From: an uncultured Alphaproteobacteria bacterium
GTDB lineage: Bacteria; Pseudomonadota; Alphaproteobacteria; HIMB59; GCA-002718135
DNA: 64,000 nt
Direction of reading: 5' to 3'
Assembly: GCA_902524385.1 (NCBI GenBank)
Contig: CABZCZ010000004.1
Coordinates: 1 to 64,000 of the forward strand
The position numbers were made by a program, and so were the translations under genes. The notes beneath the pieces were generated by a model. The model was not told the DNA's origin. It saw nothing but the letters and a program-made list of their open reading frames with translations, and did not search any database. Positions 1 through 8,796 of the stretch are shown here, one piece after another; the first letter of the stretch is position 1; every line of letters begins with the position of its first letter.

Positions 1-38
1 GATGAAAACAGATAAAATGTTAATGAATAAAGAACCAT
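1..38 (-). CDS. nuoJ: NADH-quinone oxidoreductase subunit J, N-terminal fragment
   Basis: Only the first 12 codons are in the window; the gene runs off the left edge. An ATG at 38-36 opens a frame reading MVLYSLTFYLFS, which matches the first membrane helix of NuoJ (a FYLF motif near the N-terminus is typical). It lies two bases downstream of the nuoI stop on the same strand, where nuoJ follows in alphaproteobacterial complex I operons. NuoJ is a membrane subunit of complex I. The identity rests mostly on position, so confidence is moderate. Confidence 0.7.
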   Translation of the reverse strand, partial: MVLYSLTFYLFS

Positions 39-40
39 TC

Positions 41-520
41 TTATCTATATTTTCTATCGAGATAAATATTTTGAGCAATCTCTTGTTCCCATCTATCTCC
101 ATTTTCTAAAAGTTTATCTTTATTATAGATTAATTCTTCTCTAGTTTCAGTGGCAAATTCAAAGTTTGGTCCCTCTACAATTGCATCAACTGGGCAAGAT
201 TCTTGACATAAACCACAGTAAATACATTTGGTCATATCTATGTCATATCTTGTTGTTCTTCTGCTTCCATCCTCTCTTGGCTCAGCTTCAATTGTAATTG
301 CCTGAGCAGGACAAACTGCTTCACAAAGCTTGCATGCGATACATCTTTCTTCTCCGCTTGGATATCTTCTTAATGCATGCTCACCTCTAAAACGTGGACT
401 TAATGGACCTTTTTCATGAGGATAATTTATTGTAACTTTAGACTTAAATATATATTTGAATGTTAAAAATAGTCCTTGAAATAACTCAAACAAAGTAAAG
501 GATTTAATTAATTTATACAT
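41..520 (-). CDS. nuoI: NADH-quinone oxidoreductase subunit I (2x[4Fe-4S])
   Basis: NuoI carries iron-sulfur clusters N6a and N6b, which pass electrons from the NuoG/NuoC side to NuoB in the Q module of complex I. With the ATG at 520 the protein is 159 residues, the usual alphaproteobacterial length. Two ferredoxin-type motifs are visible: Cys60/63/66/70 ([11 protein letters not shown]) and Cys99/102/105/109 ([11 protein letters not shown]). An upstream start at 541 would add seven residues and overlap nuoH; I prefer the ATG at 520, one base after the nuoH stop. It sits between nuoH and nuoJ in the operon. Confidence 0.97.
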   Translation of the reverse strand: MYKLIKSFTLFELFQGLFLTFKYIFKSKVTINYPHEKGPLSPRFRGEHALRRYPSGEERCIACKLCEAVCPAQAITIEAEPREDGSRRTTRYDIDMTKCIYCGLCQESCPVDAIVEGPNFEFATETREELIYNKDKLLENGDRWEQEIAQNIYLDRKYR

Positions 521-521
521 A

Positions 522-1523
522 TTAATTTGGCAGCATGTCAAAATATACTAAAAAACCAGAAGTTGCCACAACCCAAAACAAAGAAAACGGAAGAAAAACT
601 TTCCATCCAAGTCTCATTAACTGATCATATCTATATCTTGGGAAAGTTCCTCTAACCCAGATAAATAGAAACAATATAAATATTACTTTCACAGTAAACC
701 AGATTACTCCAGGAACAACATTTAATGGATATATATCAAATGGAGGTAGCCATCCGCCTAGAAAAAGAATGACAGTCATAGAAGACATTAAAATCATACT
801 TGCGTATTCACCTAAAAAAAATAATACAAATGAAGCTGATGAATATTCGGTAAAAAATCCTGCAACAAGTGTTGATTCATCTTCAGGAAGATCAAAAGGT
901 AATCTATTTGTTTCAGCTAAAGCAGAAATAAAAAAAATAATAAACATAGGCAATAATGGAATTGCAAACCAAACAGTCTGTTGAGCTAAAACTATCTTTG
1001 ATAAATTTAAAGAACCTACACATAATAATACTGTAATTATTACAAATCCAATAGATACTTCATATGAAACCATTTGAGCAGCTGATCTTAATGCCCCTAA
1101 AAAAGGATATTGAGAGTTACTAGCCCAACCAGCCATTATTATTCCATATACTCCAAGAGATGATACTGCAAAAAGATACATGATACCTACGTTAATATCA
1201 GAGACTACCCATCCTGGAGCAAAAGGTATTACTGCCCAACCAGCTAAGCTAAGTACCATTGTAATTATAGGTGCTAAGATAAAAACAATTTTATTTGATC
1301 CACTAGGTATAATATTTTCTTTAGTAATAAGTTTTAGCGCATCTGCAAAACTTTGTAATATACCAAAAGGCCCTACTATATTTGGACCTCTTCTTAATTG
1401 AATTAGGGCTAAAACTTTTCTTTCAGCGTAAACCAAAAAAGCTACAGATATTAAAACTGGTACAACAACAGCAAGTATTTGGGCAACAATTATTAAACCA
1501 GTAATTATTATATCATAGGTCAT
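522..1523 (-). CDS. nuoH: NADH-quinone oxidoreductase subunit H
   Basis: NuoH is the integral membrane subunit at the join of the hydrophilic and membrane arms of complex I; it helps form the quinone chamber. The 333 residues contain about eight hydrophobic helices. Family signatures are visible, including [16 protein letters not shown] near residue 33 and the acidic loop segment [15 protein letters not shown] near residue 205, which carries conserved acidic residues. Length and order (between nuoG and nuoI) are standard. Seven bases separate it from nuoG. Nothing unusual is seen. Confidence 0.98.
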   Translation of the reverse strand: MTYDIIITGLIIVAQILAVVVPVLISVAFLVYAERKVLALIQLRRGPNIVGPFGILQSFADALKLITKENIIPSGSNKIVFILAPIITMVLSLAGWAVIPFAPGWVVSDINVGIMYLFAVSSLGVYGIIMAGWASNSQYPFLGALRSAAQMVSYEVSIGFVIITVLLCVGSLNLSKIVLAQQTVWFAIPLLPMFIIFFISALAETNRLPFDLPEDESTLVAGFFTEYSSASFVLFFLGEYASMILMSSMTVILFLGGWLPPFDIYPLNVVPGVIWFTVKVIFILFLFIWVRGTFPRYRYDQLMRLGWKVFLPFSLFWVVATSGFLVYFDMLPN

Positions 1524-1530
1524 TTAAATG

Positions 1531-3570
1531 TTATGCTGCCTTATTTAAAATATCTTTAGTGCATTTAGCCATTGTTTCAGAAGATCTAGAAATAGAGTCA
1601 TTCATATAAAAATTTCCAATATTATAATTAATTTTAATGTCCTCAATTTTATTTTTTTTAGCAAAAGTAATTTCACCAATAGAATTGACTTCATTCAAGA
1701 GAGCAAATTGAACATAGTTACTTGTAAGATCATTTCGGAGCTCTCCAAGGTTGTTAAAATTTAAATCTTTTTCAAATAAGTCACTTAAAACTCTAAAAAT
1801 TTTCCACTCCTCTTTAGCCTCACCTAGTGGGTTATGGCACTTAGTTGTTTGAATAACTCTACCTTCTATATTCATAAAAGTAGAACTTTTCTCAGTATAT
1901 GCAGGGGTTGGTAAAATTATATCAGCTATAGATGCTGAAATATCTCCATGATGACCAAGATAAACAACAAAAGCATTTTCAAGTGTTGAAAAATTTACCT
2001 CATCTAACCCCATTAAGAAAACTACAGGCTTAGTTTTATCAATATGTTTTTTTAATTGTTTATTATAATCAACATCAAATTTTTTATTATAAAATTTCAG
2101 ATCTAACGCCCCTACTCTAGAAATATCTTGGTGAAGAATATTTAATGGATTTATATTTTTATTTTTTTGAATATTTTTTGCAATTAATCCTGCAGTTTCT
2201 AATATTTTTTTTCCATGATCATTATTTATTGCTGAGGTCCCTAATATTATAAGTGGGTTTTTTGCAGATTTTAAAACTTTATTAAAGTCAGATTTATTAT
2301 TAGATAATTTATTAAGATAATCTAAAGTATCTGATAAATGATGATAATTATAAGTAAGATCTAATTTAGGACCTACGAGACCAATTTTGCAGTTATTTTC
2401 AATATATGCCTTTCGAATTCTAGCGTTTAGTACTGCAGCTTCCCATCTAGGATTAGATCCAATTAAAAGAATAGCATCAGCCTTTTCAATTTCTTGAATT
2501 GTCGAATTAAATTTATAACTTGAAGATGAATTATCTATAATTTGTGCATTATCAAATCTGCAATCATAGTTTTTTGATTTAAGTGAATGGCTAAATTTTT
2601 GTGCAGAATATAAAGTTTCAATATCTGTGAACTTACCAGATAAAAATACTGTATTTTCTTTACCTCTTTTTTTAATTTCTTTTTGTATTAATTCAAATGC
2701 ATCGTCCCATGATGATTTTTGGAGTTTTTTATTTGATTTAGAATAAACAGTATCTAATCTTTGACTTGAAAGTCCATCAACAGCAAATCTAGATTTATCA
2801 CTTATCCATTCTTCGTTGGTTTCTTCATTTATTCTAGGAAGAGCCCTTAAAACTTTTTTTCCTCTTGTATCAATTCTTATACTTGAACCTATACCATCAA
2901 ATACATCAAATGTTTCTGTTTTAGTTAGTTCCCATGGTCTAGATTTAAATGCATATGGTTTACTTGTTAAAGCACCTACAGGACATAAATCAATTACGTT
3001 ACCTGATAATTCTGATTCAATAGTTTTTTCTAAGTATGTCGTGATCTCAGCATTTTCACCTCTTCCTAGCAATCCTATATCATCAACTCCAGCAACTTCT
3101 GTAGAGAACCTTACGCATCTTGTACAATGTATACATCTTGTCATAATTGTTTTGACAAGTGGCCCCATATTTTTATTCTGAACTGCTCTTTTATTTTCTT
3201 CATATCTAGTTTTATCAAAACCATAATACATTGCTTGATCCTGAAGATCGCATTCTCCTCCTTGATCACAAATAGGACAATCCAATGGATGATTAATAAG
3301 AAGAAACTCCATCACACCTTTACGAGCTTTTTTAACTGTTTCAGTATTAGTTTTTATAACCATTCCATCTGCAGCTGGCATGGCACATGATGCAATAGGT
3401 TTAGGAGCTTTTTCCATTTCTACTAAGCACATCCTACAGTTTCCTGCTATTGATAGTTTTTCATGGTAACAAAATCTTGGAATTTCTGTTCCTGCTTGTT
3501 CACAAGCTTGCATTACGGTCATACCGTTTTCAAATTCATGTTCTTTATTATCAATTGTTATTTTTGGCAC
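1531..3570 (-). CDS. nuoG: NADH-quinone oxidoreductase subunit G
   Basis: NuoG is the large iron-sulfur subunit of the NADH-oxidising arm. The N-terminal [2Fe-2S] ferredoxin domain has Cys34, Cys45, Cys48 and Cys62. A HxxxC-type [4Fe-4S] site follows (HPLDCPICDQGGEC, about residues 94-107), then further Cys motifs (CIHCTRC, near 145) and a molybdopterin-oxidoreductase-like C-terminal domain. At 679 residues it has the alphaproteobacterial/mitochondrial length, shorter than the roughly 900-residue E. coli form. The C-terminal half is lysine- and asparagine-rich, in line with the AT-rich genome. Its start overlaps the stop of nuoF by one base. Confidence 0.97.
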   Translation of the reverse strand: MPKITIDNKEHEFENGMTVMQACEQAGTEIPRFCYHEKLSIAGNCRMCLVEMEKAPKPIASCAMPAADGMVIKTNTETVKKARKGVMEFLLINHPLDCPICDQGGECDLQDQAMYYGFDKTRYEENKRAVQNKNMGPLVKTIMTRCIHCTRCVRFSTEVAGVDDIGLLGRGENAEITTYLEKTIESELSGNVIDLCPVGALTSKPYAFKSRPWELTKTETFDVFDGIGSSIRIDTRGKKVLRALPRINEETNEEWISDKSRFAVDGLSSQRLDTVYSKSNKKLQKSSWDDAFELIQKEIKKRGKENTVFLSGKFTDIETLYSAQKFSHSLKSKNYDCRFDNAQIIDNSSSSYKFNSTIQEIEKADAILLIGSNPRWEAAVLNARIRKAYIENNCKIGLVGPKLDLTYNYHHLSDTLDYLNKLSNNKSDFNKVLKSAKNPLIILGTSAINNDHGKKILETAGLIAKNIQKNKNINPLNILHQDISRVGALDLKFYNKKFDVDYNKQLKKHIDKTKPVVFLMGLDEVNFSTLENAFVVYLGHHGDISASIADIILPTPAYTEKSSTFMNIEGRVIQTTKCHNPLGEAKEEWKIFRVLSDLFEKDLNFNNLGELRNDLTSNYVQFALLNEVNSIGEITFAKKNKIEDIKINYNIGNFYMNDSISRSSETMAKCTKDILNKAA

Positions 3571-4847
3571 TAAGCTACTCTTCTATTTCTTTCTTCAATT
3601 CTTTTTTCAATTTCAGGTCTAAAATGTCTAAACAAACCTTGAATAGGCCAAGCAGCTGCATCACCTAATGCGCATATAGTATGCCCTTCAATTTGTTTTG
3701 TTACATCGAGTAATTTGTCTATGTCTTGATTTAAAACATCTCCATAGATCATCTTTTCCATCATTCTGTACATCCATCCAGTACCTTCTCTACAAGGTGT
3801 ACATTGACCACAACTTTCATGTTTATAGAAATGAGATAACCTTGCTATTGCTTCAACAATATCAGTAGATTTATTCATAACAATTACTGCTGCAGTACCA
3901 AGACCACTTTTAACTTCTTTAAGGCTATCAAAATCCATTTTTACTGTTTCACAAATGGATTTAGGAAGAAGCGGCACACTGGCTCCGCCAGGAATAATCG
4001 CTAAAAGATTGTCCCATCCTCCTATAACTCCACCAGCATGCTTTTCTATAAGCTCTTTCAATGGAATGCCCATTTCTTCTTCAACATTACAAGGATTGTT
4101 TACATGCCCAGAAATACTAAATATTTTTGTTCCAGTATTATTAGCACTACCTAGACCTGCAAACCAATCACTACCTCTTCTTAAAATTGTAGGTGATACT
4201 GCAATAGTTTCAACATTTGTTACTGTTGTAGGACAACCATATAAACCTGCTCCAGCAGGAAAAGGTGGTTTTAGTCGAGGCTGACCTTTCTTTCCTTCTA
4301 AACTTTCAAGTAGAGCTGTTTCTTCTCCACAAATATAAGCTCCAGCTCCCCTATGTAAAAAAATATCAAAGTCCCATCCTGAGCCACAAGCATTTTTTCC
4401 AATTAAATTGTTTTCATAAGCTTCATCAATTGCTTTTTGTAAATTTGATGACTCTGAATAATATTCACCTCTAATATATATGTAGCAAGTATGTGCATGC
4501 ATTGCAAATCCAGCAACTAAACAACCTTCCAATAGTAAATGGGGATCATTTCTTAAAATTTCCCTATCTTTACATGTGCCAGGCTCAGATTCATCTGCAT
4601 TAACAACTAAATAATGTTCTTTACCTGAATCCTTTGGCATAAATGACCATTTAAGACCTGCCGGAAACCCTGCACCCCCGCGTCCTCTGAGCTGACTTTT
4701 TTTTATTTCATCAACTATTTTATCACTTCCTAATTTTATCAAATCCTTAGTATTCGACCATATTCCTCTTTTTAAAGCTCCTTTAAGTTTCCAATCATCA
4801 AATCCATATAGATTTTTAAATATTTTATCTTCTTGTTTCAGCATCAA
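3570..4847 (-). CDS. nuoF: NADH-quinone oxidoreductase subunit F (NADH/FMN-binding)
   Basis: NuoF binds NADH and FMN and carries cluster N3; it is where electrons enter complex I. Visible hallmarks are the glycine-rich nucleotide-binding segment [13 protein letters not shown] near residue 55, the FMN-site region around [10 protein letters not shown], and the cluster motif [14 protein letters not shown] near residue 350 with a later Cys in HTICALGD. Length (425) is normal. The frame opens with two ATG codons; either could be used, and both overlap or touch the nuoE stop, so translation is probably coupled. Confidence 0.98.
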   Translation of the reverse strand: MMLKQEDKIFKNLYGFDDWKLKGALKRGIWSNTKDLIKLGSDKIVDEIKKSQLRGRGGAGFPAGLKWSFMPKDSGKEHYLVVNADESEPGTCKDREILRNDPHLLLEGCLVAGFAMHAHTCYIYIRGEYYSESSNLQKAIDEAYENNLIGKNACGSGWDFDIFLHRGAGAYICGEETALLESLEGKKGQPRLKPPFPAGAGLYGCPTTVTNVETIAVSPTILRRGSDWFAGLGSANNTGTKIFSISGHVNNPCNVEEEMGIPLKELIEKHAGGVIGGWDNLLAIIPGGASVPLLPKSICETVKMDFDSLKEVKSGLGTAAVIVMNKSTDIVEAIARLSHFYKHESCGQCTPCREGTGWMYRMMEKMIYGDVLNQDIDKLLDVTKQIEGHTICALGDAAAWPIQGLFRHFRPEIEKRIEERNRRVA

Positions 4848-5437
4848 AATTCTCTTTCTGGTTGAGATGATTTTCTTCCAATTTGAGAACCAATTTTAAT
4901 TGGTTTATTACTTTTTAAATCATTTAAAAGTTGTCTAAAGTTTTCTTCATCTAAATCTTCATAATATTCATCATTTATTTGTATCATAGGTGCATTGCAA
5001 CAAGCTCCTAAACATTCTACTTCAACAACTGTAAATTTTTTGTCATCACTAGTTTCTCCAATTTGAGTATTACAAACTTCTTGAGCAACCTTTGAAAGCT
5101 TATCACTTCCTCTTAACCAGCATGGTGTAGTTCTACATATTTGAACAAAATTCTTTCCAATTGGCTCAAGATTAAACATTGAATAAAATGTAGCTACCTC
5201 CAGAACTCTTATATAAGACATACTTAATGTCTCAGCTACTTTTTCCATTGAATTTTTGCTTAACCAACCTTTGTTTTGTCTCTGAGCCAAATCCAAGAGT
5301 GGTATTACTGCGCTTTGAATTTTATTTGATGGATATTTTTTTAATATATTTGATATTTTTTCAAAATTATCTTTTGACCATTCAAAATTATCATTAATTT
5401 TATTATAAACTTTGTTATTTGTTCCAGGATGATGCAT
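4844..5437 (-). CDS. nuoE: NADH-quinone oxidoreductase subunit E
   Basis: NuoE is the 24 kDa subunit carrying [2Fe-2S] cluster N1a, next to NuoF in the dehydrogenase module. The ligands are visible as Cys101, Cys106 (CRTTPC), Cys142 and Cys146 (CLGAC). The fold is thioredoxin-like with a helical N-terminus; 197 residues is within the family range. It overlaps nuoF by four bases and shares one base with the end of nuoD. The N-terminus (MHHPGTNNK) is short and polar. No unusual feature is seen. Confidence 0.97.
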   Translation of the reverse strand: MHHPGTNNKVYNKINDNFEWSKDNFEKISNILKKYPSNKIQSAVIPLLDLAQRQNKGWLSKNSMEKVAETLSMSYIRVLEVATFYSMFNLEPIGKNFVQICRTTPCWLRGSDKLSKVAQEVCNTQIGETSDDKKFTVVEVECLGACCNAPMIQINDEYYEDLDEENFRQLLNDLKSNKPIKIGSQIGRKSSQPEREF

Positions 5438-6615
5438 TATCTATCAATCTCTCCAAAAACAATATCAAGACTACCTAATATAGCTGCAATATCAGCCATT
5501 AAATGACCTTTTGATAAATTATCTAAAATTTGAAGGTGAGCAAATCCAGGAGCTCTTATTTTACACCTATAAGGTTTACTTGATCCATCAGAAACAAGAA
5601 AAACACCAAACTCGCCTTTCGGTGCTTCGACAGCTGCATAGGTTTGTCCTTCTGGGACCCTGTACCCCTCAGTAAACAATTTAAAATGGTGAATTAATGC
5701 CTCCATCGATTTTTTCATTTGGTTTCTTTTTGGAGGTGTAATTTTATTATCTTCTACGGAAATTGCTCCAGGTTTAATTTTATTAAGGCATTGATTAATT
5801 ATTGAAATGCTTTGTCTCATTTCTTCAATTCTAACTAAATATCTATCAAAACAATCTCCTTTTTTACCAACAGGGATATCAAATTCAACTTGATCATATG
5901 CATCATAAGGTTGTGATCTTCTTAAGTCCCAAGCAACACCAGAACTTCTTAGAACAGGTCCTGAGCATCCCCATTCAATAGCCTCTTTTTTTGAAATAAT
6001 GCCTATATCAACAGATCTTTGTCTTAAAATTCTATTATTCGTAAGTAATTCTTCCAGGTCATCTATAAATTTTGCAAGCGTCTTAAAGTGATGAAATAAT
6101 TTTTCTTCCATTCCTTCAGGCATATCCTGATGAACTCCTCCCGGTCTAAAATAGGCTGCATGAAACCTAGCACCAGATACAGCTTCATGAAACTCTAAAA
6201 GCTTTTCTCTTTCTTCAAAGCACCAAAGGAACGGAGTTACAGCACCAATATCAGCAGCATATGCAGGAATATTAAGAAGGTGATTTAAGATTCTTGTAAC
6301 TTCTGCAAAAATTACTCTTATAAACTTTGCTCTCATTGGTACTTCAATATTCAATAGATTCTCGGTTGCAAGAGCAAAAGCATGCTCTTGACACATAGGA
6401 GAAACATAATCTAGTCTATCAAAATAAGGTACGGCTTGTAGATATGTTTTATATTCAATTAATTTTTCAGTACCTCTATGAAGTAAACCAATATGAGGCT
6501 CGGCTCTTTTAACAACTTCTCCTTCTAATTCTACAACTAATCTTAAAACACCATGAGCAGCAGGATGTTGTGGTCCAAAATTTATAGTCGTTGTATTTAA
6601 TTCAACTTCTTTCAT
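5437..6615 (-). CDS. nuoD: NADH-quinone oxidoreductase subunit D
   Basis: NuoD is the 49 kDa subunit; with NuoB it forms the quinone-reduction site. With the ATG at 6615 the protein has 392 residues and starts [22 protein letters not shown], matching the family N-terminus; the HPAAHG loop reaches into the quinone pocket. The typical segment [12 protein letters not shown] follows. A longer frame opening at 6648 would add 11 residues inside nuoC and is less likely, because the ATG at 6615 lies immediately after the nuoC stop (6617-6619). Order and length are standard. Confidence 0.97.
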   Translation of the reverse strand: MKEVELNTTTINFGPQHPAAHGVLRLVVELEGEVVKRAEPHIGLLHRGTEKLIEYKTYLQAVPYFDRLDYVSPMCQEHAFALATENLLNIEVPMRAKFIRVIFAEVTRILNHLLNIPAYAADIGAVTPFLWCFEEREKLLEFHEAVSGARFHAAYFRPGGVHQDMPEGMEEKLFHHFKTLAKFIDDLEELLTNNRILRQRSVDIGIISKKEAIEWGCSGPVLRSSGVAWDLRRSQPYDAYDQVEFDIPVGKKGDCFDRYLVRIEEMRQSISIINQCLNKIKPGAISVEDNKITPPKRNQMKKSMEALIHHFKLFTEGYRVPEGQTYAAVEAPKGEFGVFLVSDGSSKPYRCKIRAPGFAHLQILDNLSKGHLMADIAAILGSLDIVFGEIDR

Positions 6616-6616
6616 A

Positions 6617-7201
6617 TTAATCTTTTTTAATTTCCGATTTCTCATCACCGATTAGGTTATTTTTCATACCTTCCCAAGGTGACTCACTATCAAAATCTCT
6701 AAATTCTTGAGAGAGTTTTACTGGCTCATAGATAACTTTTTTCTCGAGATCATCATATCTAACTTCTGTATGACCAGTTAAAGGAAAATCTTTTCTTAAA
6801 GGATGGCCTTCAAAATTATAATCGGTCATAATTCTTCTTAAGTCTGGATGATTTTTAAATTCAATACCAAAGAGGTCGTAACACTCTCTTTCATACCAAT
6901 CTGCAGCCTTGTGAACTGAAATAATGGTTTCTATTGTGTCATTTTCTTTAAGAGATGTTTTTAGAATTAGTTTTTTATTTTTTTTAAGGCTTTGTATTAT
7001 GTATACTAAATCAAATCTGCACTCTCTTGATGGGTTATCAACAGCAGTTATATCTAATAATTGATCAAAAATAAAATCATCATTTTCTTTAAGTTCTTTT
7101 AAAACAGAAAGAATGTTATTTTTATCACATTCTAATTCTATGAGGTTATCACCTTCTTTAATATTTATAATATCTTTATTTTTCTTAAGGTTGTCAAACA
7201 T
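6617..7201 (-). CDS. nuoC: NADH-quinone oxidoreductase subunit C
   Basis: NuoC is the 30 kDa subunit of the hydrophilic arm. The signature [14 protein letters not shown] is visible near residue 112, followed by [26 protein letters not shown], which is diagnostic for the family. Length is 194 residues. NuoC and NuoD are separate genes here, as in other Alphaproteobacteria, not fused as in E. coli. It follows nuoB by five bases. Confidence 0.97.
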   Translation of the reverse strand: MFDNLKKNKDIINIKEGDNLIELECDKNNILSVLKELKENDDFIFDQLLDITAVDNPSRECRFDLVYIIQSLKKNKKLILKTSLKENDTIETIISVHKAADWYERECYDLFGIEFKNHPDLRRIMTDYNFEGHPLRKDFPLTGHTEVRYDDLEKKVIYEPVKLSQEFRDFDSESPWEGMKNNLIGDEKSEIKKD

Positions 7202-7206
7202 TTGAA

Positions 7207-7740
7207 TTATCTTTTAAATTTATTTTCTCTTCTAATTTTTTTTTGTAATTGAAGAATTCCATAAACTAAAGCTTCTGCAGTTGGAGGGCATCCTGGAACG
7301 TACACATCAACTGGAACAATTCTATCACATCCTCTTACTACAGAGTATGAGTAATGATAATAACCTCCGCCATTAGCGCAAGAACCCATTGATATAACCC
7401 ATCTTGGTTCAGGCATTTGATCATAAACCTTTCTCAAAGCGGGAGCCATTTTATTTGTTAATGTTCCAGCAACAATCATAACATCTGATTGTCTTGGGCT
7501 ACCTCTCGGTATAACGCCATACCTATCTAAATCATATCTTGCCATGTAAGAATGTATCATCTCAACACCGCAGCATGCTAAACCAAAGGTCATGGGCCAC
7601 AATGATCCAGTTCTTGCCCAAGTTAAAATTTTATCATAACTTGCAACAAGAAAACCTTTTGAAGACAATTGTGAATTAAGAGTTTCATCAACCATTTTTT
7701 TTGCTTGATCTACTCCCATTCTAAAGCTCCTTTTTTCCAT
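7207..7740 (-). CDS. nuoB: NADH-quinone oxidoreductase subunit B (cluster N2)
   Basis: NuoB (PSST) carries the terminal [4Fe-4S] cluster N2, which reduces quinone. The four ligands are visible: the adjacent pair Cys56-Cys57 (GLACCGVEM), Cys121 (GSCANGG) and Cys151 (VPGCPP). The frame starts at 7740, inside the end of nuoA (31-base overlap). An internal ATG at 7719 (MGVDQAKK) would cut the overlap to 10 bases and is also plausible. Either way nuoA and nuoB overlap, so coupled translation is likely. Length is 177 residues. Confidence 0.97.
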   Translation of the reverse strand: MEKRSFRMGVDQAKKMVDETLNSQLSSKGFLVASYDKILTWARTGSLWPMTFGLACCGVEMIHSYMARYDLDRYGVIPRGSPRQSDVMIVAGTLTNKMAPALRKVYDQMPEPRWVISMGSCANGGGYYHYSYSVVRGCDRIVPVDVYVPGCPPTAEALVYGILQLQKKIRRENKFKR

Positions 7741-8075
7741 TCATAAATAAAACCTACAGTCAGTACAGATAGAAATATCATCATTGACCAGAAACCAAAT
7801 AAACCAATTTTTCCTAGTGTAATTGCCCAAGGAAATAGAAAAGCAACTTCGAGATCAAATATAATAAATAATATTGCAACAAGATAAAATCTAACATCAA
7901 ACCTACCTCTTGCATCATCAAAAGCTTCAAAACCGCACTCATAAGCTGATAATTTTTCTTTATCTGGTTGTGAATCACCTACTACAAAAGATAATAACGT
8001 CATACCAACAGCTAGTGCCAAAGCAATAAATATAAAAATCAAAATTGGCAAATATTCAAATAGAAATTCAGACAC
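7710..8075 (-). CDS. nuoA: NADH-quinone oxidoreductase subunit A
   Basis: NuoA is a small membrane subunit with three helices, first gene of the operon. The loop [31 protein letters not shown] segment near residue 45 is diagnostic. The start codon is GTG at 8075-8073; I see no better ATG upstream. About 98 bases separate it from tRNA-Asp upstream, enough for a promoter, though none is obvious. Length (121) is normal. Confidence 0.96.
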   Translation of the reverse strand: MSEFLFEYLPILIFIFIALALAVGMTLLSFVVGDSQPDKEKLSAYECGFEAFDDARGRFDVRFYLVAILFIIFDLEVAFLFPWAITLGKIGLFGFWSMMIFLSVLTVGFIYEWKKGALEWE

Positions 8076-8173
8076 TATAATCTCACAATTAAATCAGTAA
8101 TGTATTTAACAATTTATTCAACAATAACAACGTGTCTCGTTGCGACTTTAGTACACAAAAACACTAAAATAAG

Positions 8174-8250
8174 TGGCGCGAGAGACGGGATTCGAACCCG
8201 CGGCCTCTGCCGTGACAGGGCAGCGTTCTAACCAGCTGAACTACTCCCGC
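8174..8250 (-). tRNA. tRNA-Asp (anticodon GTC)
   Basis: On the minus strand a full cloverleaf is visible. The acceptor stem GCGGGAG pairs with CTCTCGC with one G-T wobble. The anticodon stem CTGCC/GGCAG encloses the loop CTGTCAC, giving anticodon GTC. The T arm has loop TTCGAAT. Discriminator G and an encoded CCA (8176-8174) close the gene. It lies three bases downstream of tRNA-Val, so the two are almost certainly processed from one transcript. Confidence 0.97.
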
Positions 8251-8253
8251 GCA

Positions 8254-8329
8254 TGGTGGGTGTTGAGAGACTTGAACTCCCGACCCTCTCGGTGTAAACG
8301 AGATGCTCTACCAACTGAGCTAAACACCC
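8254..8329 (-). tRNA. tRNA-Val (anticodon TAC)
   Basis: Minus-strand cloverleaf. The acceptor stem is GGGTGTT/AACACCC. The anticodon stem TCTCG/CGAGA has the loop TTTACAC, giving anticodon TAC. The T loop is TTCAAGT, the discriminator is A, and CCA is encoded (8256-8254). The 5' end is about ten bases after the stem-loop that follows hup, leaving no room for a separate promoter between them. Confidence 0.97.
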
Positions 8330-8330
8330 A

Positions 8331-8364
8331 AATAAAAACGGCTGTTAAATTTATTTAACAGCCG
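8331..8364 (-). terminator. Stem-loop with T-run downstream of hup
   Basis: A perfect 11-bp inverted repeat (8339-8349 with 8354-8364, four-base loop) is followed on the minus strand by TTTTTATT. It has the form of an intrinsic terminator for hup, whose stop is at 8384. It ends right at the 5' end of tRNA-Val, so it could also be a partial terminator or a processing site in a hup-tRNA transcript. Confidence 0.75.
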
Positions 8365-8383
8365 GTGCAAGAAAAAAAGATAA

Positions 8384-8659
8384 TTAATTGTTTACTGAGT
8401 CCTTTAGAGCTTTTCCTACAGTAAATTTAGGTCTTTTAGATGCAGGTATTTGAATTGATTCACCTGTTCTAGGATTTCTACCAGTAGTTGCTTTTCTGTG
8501 ACTAACGCTAAAATTACCAAAACCTACAATACTAACCTTTTCATCTCTTTTTAAAGAATTAGTTATTGCATCTAGAAAGCTTTCAATTGCTCTAGTAGAG
8601 TCAGATTTAGATAATCCCGCGGAAGATGCTACAGATGCGATAAGATCATTTTTATTCAC
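8384..8659 (-). CDS. hup: HU family DNA-binding protein
   Basis: This 91-residue protein is a histone-like HU, a dimeric nucleoid protein that bends DNA. It has the family N-terminus (MNKNDLIASVA), the core GFGNFSV and the DNA-binding arm segment with RNPRTGE and the ...IPASKRPKF block. The start is GTG at 8659, supported by a strong Shine-Dalgarno AAGGAG about eight bases upstream on the minus strand. It sits between lon and the tRNA-Val/Asp pair, the usual alphaproteobacterial place. The 137 bases between it and lon should hold its promoter; I could not pick one confidently. Confidence 0.97.
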   Translation of the reverse strand: MNKNDLIASVASSAGLSKSDSTRAIESFLDAITNSLKRDEKVSIVGFGNFSVSHRKATTGRNPRTGESIQIPASKRPKFTVGKALKDSVNN

Positions 8660-8796
8660 TTTTAATCTCCTTTAATAAATATTGGGTAATAATTGTCTGT
8701 TTTCCCAACAAGTCAATATTATTATGAGAATTTTCCCGGAAAAAGGGGAATTTATCTATTTAATGGCTAAATAGCTATAATATTTTTTATAAAATA

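Noticed and set aside
8173..8358. Open frame of 61 codons on the plus strand
   Set aside because: It is antisense to tRNA-Asp and tRNA-Val and ends in the hup hairpin; not a gene.
8776..8795. AT-only inverted repeat after lon as terminator
   Set aside because: No G-C pairs in the stem; such repeats are common by chance in DNA this AT-rich.
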